Translations under genes and position numbers: made by a program
Origin: JABDMH01 sp965223165
Lineage (GTDB): Bacteria > Bacteroidota > Bacteroidia > Chitinophagales > Saprospiraceae
DNA length: 13,523 nt
Direction: 5' to 3'
Assembly (NCBI GenBank): GCA_965223165.1
Contig: CBDCVQ010000002.1
Span: 1 to 13,523 of the forward strand
The notes under the pieces: model-generated
Told to the model about the DNA's origin: nothing
Seen by the model: only the letters and a program-made list of their open reading frames with translations
Database searches by the model: none
Shown: positions 6,963 to 13,523 of the stretch, piece by piece
Position numbering within the stretch: position 1 is the stretch's first letter
How the letters are laid out: each line of letters opens with the position of its first letter

Positions 6963-8060
6963 TTACCTGTTTGCCGATTTATAGTCCTTTGGCGTTTGGC
7001 CGGCATAGGATTTGAACACCCGATGGAAGCTGGCTTTCGAATTGAAACCCGCGTCAAAAGCCAGGCTGAGTATCTTCAGGTGGTCGCAGTTGCGGTCTCG
7101 CAATCGCTCTTTTACCTCCTCGACCCGGTATTCATTGATGAACTGGTAGAAATTCTTCCCCAGCTCCTGGTTGATGGCGTTCGAGATGACTCGTTCGGAG
7201 ATATCGACCGACTTGCTGAGATCTGATAGGGATAAGGTGGGATTTCGATACAATTTGTCAGATTCAATGGCAGATCTGAGCCTATGGATCACTGCCTCGT
7301 ATTCGCCCTGGTCCGGTCCCTTCGGTGGTGGCACGTGGATCATCCGAAGGGTTCGTGCTTGTTTGAAGCCACTGATGCTGAGCCAGTACAGTACTCCCGC
7401 GTAAATGAGCAAGGCAAAAGCTCTCGGATCGTCCCATTCTCGAAGTGAATATTTTCCTCCAACGAGCATGCTTGCAATGACAAATACCAAGATCAGTATA
7501 CACGATCCTGCGGTGACGAAAATGAACTGATTGACCCAGCGCAGATCGATCATCTCCGTATAGGAGACGTTGTTAAACAGGGAGCCCTGATAAGATTTGA
7601 CCAGGCGGAAAGAAAGGAACAAGTAGATCATGACGGAGATGATCGCCGCTGATTCCAACAGTTCGGCGCCATAATGTAACCATGGCCAGGGATTGTGATC
7701 CCCCACAAACAGATGATAGATGCTATGGAGGTAGTTAAGGATGATGGGCGAAAAATGCCAGAAATCCACCTTTCGAAATGCGTCCGGGCCTTCCGTAAGG
7801 GTCTTTATATAGAAATAGAACGCCGGGCCAATCCAGTAGGACAGGGAGAAGGGCAGCCAAGACAGCCACTGGTAGGCATTCCAAATCGAAATGTCCAGGA
7901 TAAATGGCGTAAAGGTGAGGCACATCGACAGAATGGTCAGGGAGAGAAAGCGATTCGCCTTCTGATTTTCATGCTTTTCCAGGAGCAGCAGAGCAAACAC
8001 AAAACCATTTAGCACGGAGCATAGAATAATCAGCTGAATAGGTGAAATCTCGAAGTACAT
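6963..8060 (-). CDS. Membrane-anchored AraC-family transcriptional regulator
   Basis: A 365-residue protein with a membrane N-terminus and a DNA-binding C-terminus, an architecture common in Bacteroidota. Hydrophobic segments occur at about 6-27, 38-57, 63-86, 101-118, 132-152, 178-201 and 213-230, consistent with about seven helices. A linker (about 235-255, with PPPKGPDQG) leads to an AraC-type domain at about 258-363: first helix-turn-helix near 276-297 (LSLSDLSKSVDISERVIS), second near 327-350, and the family's closing signature GFNSKASFHRVFKSYAGQTP (338-357). It probably senses a signal in or at the membrane and regulates nearby genes directly. ATG 8060 opens directly into the first helix. 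The downstream hydrolase gene with its tandem palindromes is the obvious candidate target; that link is inferred. Confidence 0.92.
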   Translation of the reverse strand: MYFEISPIQLIILCSVLNGFVFALLLLEKHENQKANRFLSLTILSMCLTFTPFILDISIWNAYQWLSWLPFSLSYWIGPAFYFYIKTLTEGPDAFRKVDFWHFSPIILNYLHSIYHLFVGDHNPWPWLHYGAELLESAAIISVMIYLFLSFRLVKSYQGSLFNNVSYTEMIDLRWVNQFIFVTAGSCILILVFVIASMLVGGKYSLREWDDPRAFALLIYAGVLYWLSISGFKQARTLRMIHVPPPKGPDQGEYEAVIHRLRSAIESDKLYRNPTLSLSDLSKSVDISERVISNAINQELGKNFYQFINEYRVEEVKERLRDRNCDHLKILSLAFDAGFNSKASFHRVFKSYAGQTPKDYKSANR

Positions 8061-8372
8061 TCGTTTTAATGAGCCAAGTTTGGGAGCTTATCACTTAATC
8101 TGATCGTGATCCCCTGTTTCTTTGAGTAGCCATTAGGCGGCATATATAAGGGATTTCTGCGATTGGTCCTGGTTTCTGCCTGCATTTGAGAGCTCCGTGC
8201 CGGTGGCTATCGGCAGGAACAATGCGATGCGGATGCATCCCCGCAGGTATCCTGAGCCTCCTCCGCCTGCCCGAAAATGAAGCCTCGTAAGCACTATTCA
8301 ACAGCAAGCATTATGGTACGATGACATCGATGTGCTCTTATCATGTATTTTCCCACCATCGGGGTATTCTAG
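8061..8372. other. Intergenic region upstream of the AraC-type gene
   Basis: About 310 bp between the permease stop and the regulator start, both leftward. No convincing gene. It holds several short palindromes: GGATGCATCC (8231-8240), TGCCG/CGGCA arms (8198-8202, 8211-8215) and ACATCGATGT (8324-8333). The GGTCTCAAGACC motif seen downstream of the regulator is absent here, so there is no sign of autoregulation through the same site. Confidence 0.4.
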
Positions 8373-9107
8373 CTATCTGATCAACAGAGCATTAAGTAAA
8401 GTTATTATTCCAATGAGCAGGATAAGACTAAGTGAAATTTGTTTAAACTTATCCTGAGGGATGTAGTTGAGAAGTCGTTTCCCAATTGCTGTTCCGACGA
8501 TTCCGATAATAATCAAGAAAGGCACATAGATGAAATCATGTTCGTGGATAAAACCGTTGTAGTAGTATACCAGGGTTCTTGAAAAGTCTATGAGGAAATC
8601 TATGAACGCAGATGTAGCAATAAATACGTTCTTTTCTAGATTAAAGGCTGCCATGGTTAATCCTCGTATGGCGCCCCCCGTCCCTAAGAGGCCGGCCGAG
8701 AAACCTGAGAGGCTTCCGCCAATGATCGCGTTTCTCCTACTTGGACTTATTACCAAGTCCCGCTTGATGAGGAAGGCAAGGGCCAAGGTGACGAGAAATA
8801 GACCAAGCAGTGATTCGAGATAGTGGCTATTGAATACATTTGCGAGCAACCCCCCGACCACGACAAAAACGATCGAGGGAATGCCAATATTTACAAGGAG
8901 CTTCTTGTCAAGTCCTTTCTTGAACAGAACAATTTTGCTGAGGTTGCTAGAAAGGTGATAAACAGCTGTTAGACCGAGCACGGATTCGAAGTCGAAATAT
9001 AGATTTGCGATGGGCACGAAGAATACAGAGGAACCAAAGCCTCCGATGGTACCTAGTATTTCAGCCATCAATGCCAGGACGAGGAAGAGCTGACTTATGA
9101 TTCTCAT
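8373..9107 (-). CDS. TauE/SafE family membrane permease
   Basis: A 244-residue, highly hydrophobic protein with about eight membrane segments in two similar halves, as expected for the TauE/SafE family (sulfite, sulfonate or related organic-anion export). Each half has the glycine-rich turn of the family: ILGTIGGFGSSVFFVPI at 17-33 and GLLGTGGAIRGLTMAAF at 139-155. Length is typical. The ATG at 9107 is preceded by AAGG a few bases upstream (CAAAGGCTAA), a plausible ribosome site. No sulfur-metabolism operon is attached; the nearest candidate partner is the alkylsulfatase-type gene more than 1 kb away on the same strand. The family is clear; the substrate cannot be read from sequence. Confidence 0.88.
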   Translation of the reverse strand: MRIISQLFLVLALMAEILGTIGGFGSSVFFVPIANLYFDFESVLGLTAVYHLSSNLSKIVLFKKGLDKKLLVNIGIPSIVFVVVGGLLANVFNSHYLESLLGLFLVTLALAFLIKRDLVISPSRRNAIIGGSLSGFSAGLLGTGGAIRGLTMAAFNLEKNVFIATSAFIDFLIDFSRTLVYYYNGFIHEHDFIYVPFLIIIGIVGTAIGKRLLNYIPQDKFKQISLSLILLIGIITLLNALLIR

Positions 9108-9346
9108 TTAGCCTTTGAAGATTTGCGACGGACAGGGAAGGGTGGAGGTGAGCCAGCCGATCTTGTGGGCAGGAGATCTGTCCAGGTAGTGAAGCGCATT
9201 CAGGCGCATGGCGATCAAGCCAGAATCAAGGGGTGTTCTTGTTCCTTTATTGAAGTTCATTTAGAAGCTCATTAATCTGGGTCGGAAAATGTATGCGGTT
9301 GAATGAATCTTTTGCTAAGCCTTGATTTGGAAGCAGTCTTCTTATC

Positions 9347-9694
9347 CTACCATCTTGGTCGAATGAAATACAAGGATGTGCCGTCAGGGTCATTGAAGTG
9401 GAGAAAGTCGCCGCCCTGCTCGCTTCGTTCTGAGACGGAAATACCGAGACTAGATAATTCGTCCTTGGTCTGATCGAAGTCTGTTGTGGTGAATCCGATT
9501 GAAACGCGGGGACGATCGCTTGGGGCAGCTGGCATTCCGCTAGGGTGCAGGCCTAGCTCGATTCCAGGTGCGGTCAATTGGGCATAGTGATTGTCCCATC
9601 GCTGCTTGAGGCTAAATCCTATTTTCAGATAGAATTTAACGGATTCATCCAGGTTCTTTACGTTAATCGTCACGTTGGTATGCAGTATCTCCAT
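9347..9694 (-). CDS. VOC/glyoxalase-fold protein
   Basis: A 115-residue protein with the paired beta-alpha-beta-beta-beta modules of the vicinal oxygen chelate superfamily. The first module (1-57) contains LHTNVTINVKNLDESVKFY and GIELGLHPSG; the second (62-113) ends in HFNDPDGTSLYFIRP. Possible metal ligands are His5 and Glu46 or His50. In the second module the glutamate commonly found after the DPDG turn (as in DPDGNRLEL) is replaced by the SLYF sequence, so the metal site may be incomplete. This could be a bleomycin-resistance-like binder, a glyoxalase-like enzyme or a non-catalytic relative. The ATG at 9694 follows an A-rich leader (AACAAAAAAAACTC), typical of Bacteroidota starts. No close operon partner. 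Confidence 0.85.
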   Translation of the reverse strand: MEILHTNVTINVKNLDESVKFYLKIGFSLKQRWDNHYAQLTAPGIELGLHPSGMPAAPSDRPRVSIGFTTTDFDQTKDELSSLGISVSERSEQGGDFLHFNDPDGTSLYFIRPRW

Positions 9695-10191
9695 GAGTTT
9701 TTTTTGTTGACTCGATGGTCAGTTCATCTTTACATGGTTCAAGATAACCGATTTTTGTCGTCGTCAGTGTTAATGCCTCATCTTGTGCCTTTCTTCTAAT
9801 CATGGTCCGGATCCACGAAAATGGTCCTGGTGGCCAAGGATATGCATGTGCCATTCACTTCGCAAGTCCCTGCCTGTTCCTCCGATTCGATCAGGGAGAG
9901 GAGGAACGTATGGAGGTCAAACCGCATAGGGCTAATTGGGGAGGATGATAGCTAGTCGGGCTTGGTGCATTGCCGGTAGGATTTCTGATGGTCGCAATGA
10001 AGTGGCACTTATGACATGACAAGTGCGTAACCATGCCAAGGCATGGGCCAGTCTTGCCCATGCGGTCAGCTTTTGTTATCTGAGGACTACCCGATCAGTT
10101 TCTTCAATGCGCCTATGCAGTTGATGATCATTGGTATTAATTCAGCAACCCCATGGCTAACTCCGTGGTTCATCTAATGGTCGATAGCTCA
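9695..10191. other. Intergenic region, structured, no convincing gene
   Basis: About 500 bp between two leftward genes. A rightward 48-codon frame beginning at ATG 9802 and leftward frames across 9663-9854 have no family resemblance and are not called. The notable content is the cluster of perfect inverted repeats at 10005-10063. The upstream region of the VOC gene should lie in 9695-9800. Confidence 0.45.
10005..10063. repeat. Cluster of overlapping perfect inverted repeats
   Basis: Three perfect stems in 59 bp. Stem 1: GCACTT (10005-10010) with AAGTGC (10021-10026), its loop being two copies of ATGAC. Stem 2: CCATGCC (10031-10037) with GGCATGG (10040-10046), two-base loop. Stem 3: GCATGGGC (10041-10048) with GCCCATGC (10056-10063), seven-base loop. 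Stems 2 and 3 share bases and cannot form together. The cluster lies about 130 bases past the stop of the alkylsulfatase-type gene. It may be a terminator, an RNA 3' end or a protein-binding site; a TTTT at 10071-10074 follows on the + strand. Confidence 0.6.
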
Positions 10192-11565
10192 TCATGTCCC
10201 CATTGCTTCTTCGAGCTCATAGGCGTAAGACAGATAGTAGTTTCGGGCTGGGGCATTTATTTGTTGTGCGGAAAGCGCCCTTAGCAATTCGATTTTAACT
10301 TTTGTTACCTCCATTTTTTCGAAATCGAGCTGGAGGAGATAGTCGGCCAACTGCAAGCCCCATTGATATTCACCACGCTGCAGGGCACGCTCAAGATTTG
10401 CAAACACTTTCTTTTCGCCGCCTGCCATTTCTATCAGGTGCTTTGCCTCTTGCGATAATGACAATGGATAGAGTTTTGTTGGATTCCCATCAAACCAGCC
10501 TACGTAGTGCGAGTATATGGAGCGCACACCCCAAGACACGGAGCCATAGAATTCCTGCAAGTTTGGTTCATTTTGCAGCGACTCCGGCAACCGAACACGC
10601 TCAACGGTTTCTTGTAACGTAAGACCTTGATTCATGGCGGCTATGGTTTGCTCATAGACGCTCAAAATGGCGGAGGAGTAATTTCGCAATCGCTGGTGAA
10701 TTTGATCTTGCCCTGAGATGGGCCGGGTGTGCCCGGGAAGGAGATGTTCCACCGGAAAGGTGCTCATTTTCTGTACAGACTCACCCCATGCTTTCACATT
10801 TCGATATTGAGAGCCGCGAATCGCATAGAGATTGGGAAACGCCTTGTAATAATTATCTCCGGTAAACAGAGCTTTAAATTCGGGGCACCATACGAAGAGC
10901 TGGTCATTTGTCTCGCCATCAGCAGCATAGAGCTCAAAGTCGATGCCGGCCAGGGTTATATAAAGGCTGTCCTCAAATGTGAGATTGGGTTCGATATAGC
11001 CTTTGCCCACTCGGTCCGTCGACGTGGTACCTGGTGCCACACCTCTGTTTATGATGTCTTTTTCAGGTAGATCGCGCCCAAACTGACGGGCATTTCGCTT
11101 TTTCAGTATGGCTTCCACCGGAGACCTTTCTTGTAAATCTTCTTTGAAACCCTGTCGCGCGATAATCTGGACGTTATTGCTCCCAGTAAAGGCTGAGGTC
11201 CCTCCGGTGTGGTCTTGGTGGCCATGCGTGTAGATTAAAGCCTGGACGGGTTTATCTGTGATCTTCTTAAACTCTTCGGCAACTGTCTCCGCGGCTCCAA
11301 GGGCTCGCAATGCATCGATGATGACCACCCCCTGCCGGCCAATAACCATGGAAGTATTAGATCCATCGTAGCCCACAGCGGTATAGACATTTTCGGATAG
11401 TCGAATGATTTCGGGCTTGAACTCAGAGGAGTGTTGCTTCAGTTGACTAATATTCGGATGCTCACTAGCTGTAGTCGGCGCTGGCGTTTTTTTGCATGCT
11501 TGAAGGACGAGCAGGCAGAGAAATGGTATCGCTAGCTTTTTTAGATACGCGCTGAAGATTTTCAT
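10192..11565 (-). CDS. Alkylsulfatase-type metallo-beta-lactamase-fold lipoprotein
   Basis: A 457-residue secreted hydrolase resembling the SdsA1/YjcS linear alkylsulfatases, which use two zinc ions to split alkyl sulfate esters into alcohol and sulfate. Start at ATG 11565 gives a signal peptide with a lipid-attachment Cys24 (LVLQAC); a TTG at 11598 would add 11 poor residues. The metal motif is THGHQDHTGG (113-122: His114, His116, Asp118, His119), then Glu218 in DGETND, Asp237 in LFTGDN, and His279 in LPGHTRP. The alkylsulfatase dimerisation domain follows, with the family-like run YGSVSWGVRSIYSHYVGWFDG (340-360) and NPTKLYPLS. In SdsA1-like enzymes the TGDN aspartate is usually a glutamate. 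The SCP2-like C-terminal lid domain of full-length enzymes is missing: the protein ends at 457 residues against about 650. Fold confident, sulfate-ester activity likely but unproven. Confidence 0.87.
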   Translation of the reverse strand: MKIFSAYLKKLAIPFLCLLVLQACKKTPAPTTASEHPNISQLKQHSSEFKPEIIRLSENVYTAVGYDGSNTSMVIGRQGVVIIDALRALGAAETVAEEFKKITDKPVQALIYTHGHQDHTGGTSAFTGSNNVQIIARQGFKEDLQERSPVEAILKKRNARQFGRDLPEKDIINRGVAPGTTSTDRVGKGYIEPNLTFEDSLYITLAGIDFELYAADGETNDQLFVWCPEFKALFTGDNYYKAFPNLYAIRGSQYRNVKAWGESVQKMSTFPVEHLLPGHTRPISGQDQIHQRLRNYSSAILSVYEQTIAAMNQGLTLQETVERVRLPESLQNEPNLQEFYGSVSWGVRSIYSHYVGWFDGNPTKLYPLSLSQEAKHLIEMAGGEKKVFANLERALQRGEYQWGLQLADYLLQLDFEKMEVTKVKIELLRALSAQQINAPARNYYLSYAYELEEAMGT

Positions 11566-12066
11566 GGCCTGTGTATTTGTCAGATTGGTATTTTTCAATG
11601 CTGCCCGTGCATGGTGCGTGCCTATCGATTCAAATCAAAATGATTCTGCTGGCCAGGCCCAATTTGGTGGAGAGGTCCCATTGTCTGCCCAAAGCCAAGC
11701 TCGGTGGAGAGACTGGACACCCTTGGACTGCTTTCGATGGGGCATATGTCGGTTTCCCTGAGTTCAACTTTGTTCGTGAGTTGTTGTTTAGCGACTCCAC
11801 TCTTCCGTTTTGCCTCTTACGGTAGCACACCAGTTTGCCGGTGGGTATCGACTTCCAATTGACCTTGTTTGACGATCAATCAGAACGTCCATTTAGGACA
11901 CCACTCCTGCGCTTGCTTGAGGTGGTCACCAAATAAAGTTAGGAATGTTTCAATAAATCGCGACCATTGCGCCACACCACCGGTGGCGAGGGAAGTGACG
12001 TGATCACCACTGAAGGTGAGGTCACCCAAATTGGGACAGATCATTTGATCTCCAAGCCTCTGTAGA
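11566..12066. other. Intergenic region between two leftward hydrolase genes
   Basis: About 500 bp with no supported gene; the open frames here show no family features. It should carry the alkylsulfatase promoter near its left end, but no Bacteroidota-type TTTG/TAnnTTTG pair was found. The 3' half is rich in palindromes: CCACCGGTGG near 11982-11991 and the cluster at 12000-12051 just past the stop of the upstream hydrolase gene. Confidence 0.4.
12000..12051. repeat. Palindrome cluster after the hydrolase stop codon
   Basis: Five short perfect palindromes packed into 52 bp: GTGATCAC (12000-12007), TCACC/GGTGA arms (12004-12008, 12015-12019), GGTGA/TCACC arms (12015-12019, 12022-12026), CCCAA/TTGGG arms (12025-12029, 12031-12035) and AGATCA/TGATCT arms (12038-12043, 12046-12051). 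The nearest arm is 16 bases beyond the leftward hydrolase stop, so a structured mRNA 3' end or terminator is likely. There is no T-run after it. Confidence 0.5.
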
Positions 12067-12612
12067 TTATTTCATCATAGCCAGCCATTCGAGTATGGGC
12101 TCAGAAAAGGCTGGCCGCATTTGAGGTTCGCCATCTCTAAATTCAAAGAGGGCATGTGTTTCATTGGGTAGCCAAACAACCTTTAGATGATGCGATTGCT
12201 CTGATTTAGCAAAGGAAGTCTCCCAGATTTGCCTGGCCGCCATGGAGGGTACGTTTTGATCTTTCTCCGCGAGCAGCACAAGTATCGGTATTTTTAAGGA
12301 GACTAGTGTTAATTCGGGATCGTAGAAGATCTTTTTAAAGAATAACCACCCAGAATGATTTAAACCCTCTGGCGCCGGCGGCTTCTGGTTTTCGAAGGAA
12401 TGTCTTAATAGTTTAAACCAACTTTTATCCTTTGACACTTCATAGAGTTGTACGACCTCCTCATAGCCTTGCCTTGTCGCGAGATAGGTTTGTAGTTTCG
12501 TCAGATAATTCCGTAAGCCTTCTATTTGCTCCCTGGGGGCATTGTTTTCCCAGTTGTTGCGCGGTGTAGTGGTGATATATTCCCTGCTGAAGGGGGGATA
12601 CACCACCTCCAC
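12067..12612 (-). CDS. Alpha/beta hydrolase, C-terminal part (after frameshift)
   Basis: The second half of the secreted alpha/beta hydrolase that starts at 13096. The ATG at 12612 merely opens the frame; true continuity begins near residue 22 (ENNAPREQIEGLRNYLTKLQ). The part includes a helical cap region (about 25-100) and the last core strands: KIPILVLLAEKDQNVP (108-122), with Asp118 as the likely triad acid, and VVWLPNETHALFEF (145-158), with His153 as the triad histidine. It lacks the nucleophile serine, which is in the other frame, so on its own it would be inactive. Joined, the two parts make about 343 residues, a usual size for this family. Confidence 0.82.
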   Translation of the reverse strand: MEVVYPPFSREYITTTPRNNWENNAPREQIEGLRNYLTKLQTYLATRQGYEEVVQLYEVSKDKSWFKLLRHSFENQKPPAPEGLNHSGWLFFKKIFYDPELTLVSLKIPILVLLAEKDQNVPSMAARQIWETSFAKSEQSHHLKVVWLPNETHALFEFRDGEPQMRPAFSEPILEWLAMMK

Positions 12613-13096
12613 AAGAAACGATCATGAATGAGATATCTTCGCACGCGATCGAAGCCAGCGGCATGGTCCAGCCAGCTTGGCTATGACCGTATAGACCAAT
12701 CTTACGGCGGTCGACATCCCTTCGGGTCTTCATAAAGTTAACGGCAGCGATAATATCACCTGCGGCAACGACAAAATCCGGGGTCTCGATATACCTACCG
12801 TCAGAGTCGCCCACACCTCGTTTGTCAAATAGCAGGGTCGTGTAGCCGGTGTTGGCGTACATTTGAGCAATGGATCTCATCCCAGGGAGCTTTCTATGTT
12901 CTCTGCCGGACCCGTGACAGACGATCAACGCCGGAAAATTGCCCATCGTGTCAGGGATAAACAAAGTGCCATGTAGCCTTACATCGCCATTCTTGAAGAT
13001 TACTTCTTCCGTGATGGTGGAGAAAGCCGGAAGGTTATAGGCGAAGGCAAATGTCAGGATGGCGGGGATTATCTTCGGTAGGGTTAGTCTACGCAT
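12461..13096 (-). CDS. Secreted alpha/beta hydrolase, N-terminal part (broken by frameshift)
   Basis: The first half of a serine hydrolase of the alpha/beta fold (acyl-peptide-hydrolase/esterase-like 'alpha/beta hydrolase' family). Residues 1-25 are a signal peptide (ILTFAFAYNLPAFS). The strand ALIVCHGSGREHR (56-68) carries the oxyanion-side HGSG motif, LLFDKRGVGDSDG (88-100) is the following conserved strand and turn, and IGLYGHSQAGWTMPL (133-147) holds the nucleophile Ser139. The correct frame continues to IYHHYTAQQL, after which it becomes unrelated and stops at 12461. The acid and histidine lie in the other frame (12067-12612). Substrate unknown. A 6-bp-arm hairpin lies about 20 bases upstream of the ATG. 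Confidence 0.85.
   Translation of the reverse strand: MRRLTLPKIIPAILTFAFAYNLPAFSTITEEVIFKNGDVRLHGTLFIPDTMGNFPALIVCHGSGREHRKLPGMRSIAQMYANTGYTTLLFDKRGVGDSDGRYIETPDFVVAAGDIIAAVNFMKTRRDVDRRKIGLYGHSQAGWTMPLASIACEDISFMIVSCGGGVSPLQQGIYHHYTAQQLGKQCPQGANRRLTELSDETTNLSRDKARL
12549..12551 (-). other. Probable one-base insertion (frameshift) in a short G run
   Basis: On the coding strand the run GGG (CCC at 12549-12551 on +) marks the break. Removing one G reads QQLENNAPREQIEG straight through and brings the complete Ser-Asp-His triad into a single frame. The exact base is inferred from continuity of the protein, not from a relative's alignment. Confidence 0.65.
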
Positions 13097-13116
13097 AGGC
13101 TATTTCATTCGGTCGG

Positions 13117-13131
13117 CGTGTCCAAGACACG
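13117..13131. promoter_or_regulatory. Hairpin or operator just upstream of the hydrolase start
   Basis: Perfect arms CGTGTC (13117-13122) and GACACG (13126-13131) around CAA, with an extra CGG/CCG pair outside (13114-13116, 13134-13136) after a two-base bulge. It lies 20 bases before ATG 13096, in the leader or promoter. It could control the hydrolase or end transcription of the upstream glycosidase gene. Confidence 0.4.
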
Positions 13132-13375
13132 AGCCGGTACGAAAGTAAGGACCTGTGCAGACCAGCAGGGTTGCACGATGCGGATACGATTTCTTGCTAA
13201 GAGCTAATAGGGTAGAAGGCGAAACGCAACTGCCTTGGCAACTCATCGACCTTGTGGAGGATCTGCTCTTTAGTACTTGGTGTGTGTTCGGGCATTGTTT
13301 TTGGCCCAAATCTGATGGAGTTGCGGTAGGGGCACCTGGGAGGCCAATATCTTAAACACATTCGGGCATCCGCAC

Positions 13376-13523
13376 TTAGTTCTTTCCCGGCCAGTCCCAG
13401 TGGCGAAGGTCGTCGCTCCAGGCGATGCCAATGGACGCATTCCTGTCAAAATCTCCCTCGCGTTCGGATTTGGGGCCAGAGCCATGAAAGAACATGAGGT
13501 ACTTGCCCAGATGCTTCGTCATC
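13376..13523 (-). CDS. Glycosidase-like protein, C-terminal fragment (runs off edge)
   Basis: The last 48-49 codons of a leftward gene cut by the right edge; TAA at 13376-13378. The readable residues include HLGKYLMFFHGSGPKS, then DFDRNASIGIAWSDDLRHWD and a short tail WPGKN. The pattern 'K-Y-x-M-F-F-H-G-S' and 'S-I-G-I-A-W-S-D-D-L-x-H-W' is typical of five-bladed beta-propeller glycosidases of the GH43/GH32-like kind, where these repeats form propeller blades. An ATG at 13522-13520 is almost surely internal. Catalytic residues lie outside the window, so family and substrate remain open. It is 279 bp upstream of the hydrolase and need not be co-transcribed. Confidence 0.6.
   Translation of the reverse strand, partial: MTKHLGKYLMFFHGSGPKSEREGDFDRNASIGIAWSDDLRHWDWPGKN

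Noticed and set aside
8095..8307. 70-codon leftward frame upstream of the AraC-type gene
   Set aside because: Low-complexity Arg/His/Pro-rich composition, no family resemblance and no hydrophobic segments; it is more likely chance coding in a non-coding gap.
9663..9854. Short overlapping frames upstream of the VOC gene
   Set aside because: No recognisable motifs; the VOC gene has a good start at 9694 that they would overlap.
11571..11830. Several 65-84 codon frames on both strands
   Set aside because: They overlap one another in different frames, with shadow-like composition and no conserved features.

Overview
The window looks like chromosomal DNA from a member of the Bacteroidota. The markers are a TonB-dependent receptor with an N-terminal carboxypeptidase-like domain and a signal peptide ending before Gln, a DUF6090-type membrane protein, a membrane-anchored AraC-type regulator with several N-terminal helices, several lipoproteins with Bacteroidota-style lipoboxes, and A-rich rather than strong Shine-Dalgarno start regions. 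Overall base composition is intermediate, with one clearly AT-rich gene at 4366-5109. No rRNA, tRNA, CRISPR array, transposase or phage gene was seen.

Layout. 164-1274: two leftward orphan genes, a Dabb-domain lipoprotein and a small four-helix membrane protein. 1666-4309: a rightward TonB-dependent receptor broken by a one-base shift near 2736-2739. 4366-5109: an AT-rich rightward DUF6090-like membrane protein, followed by a strong multi-arm hairpin (5129-5173) where it converges with the next gene. 5259-8060: a leftward pair, an AraC-type membrane regulator and, downstream of it, a lipoprotein alpha/beta hydrolase with a helical-repeat tail. Between them lie two copies of a 13-bp palindromic repeat spaced exactly 20 bp. 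8373-9107: a TauE/SafE-type permease. 9347-9694: a VOC/glyoxalase-fold protein. 10192-11565: a lipoprotein metallo-beta-lactamase-fold alkylsulfatase-type hydrolase. 12067-13096: a secreted alpha/beta hydrolase, also broken by a one-base shift (12549-12551). 13376-13523: the 3' end of a glycosidase-like gene that runs off the right edge.

Most genes stand alone with gaps of 100-500 bp, so this is not a tight operon. The best candidate functional unit is the regulator plus hydrolase at 5259-8060 with its tandem repeat. A looser, speculative theme is organosulfur handling (sulfatase plus TauE/SafE permease). The non-coding DNA carries several dense clusters of perfect inverted repeats (5129-5173, 10005-10063, 12000-12051, 13117-13131). 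I did not find a clearly new multi-gene system; the regulator/hydrolase/tandem-repeat unit and the AT-rich gene with its attC-like hairpin are the most interesting leads.
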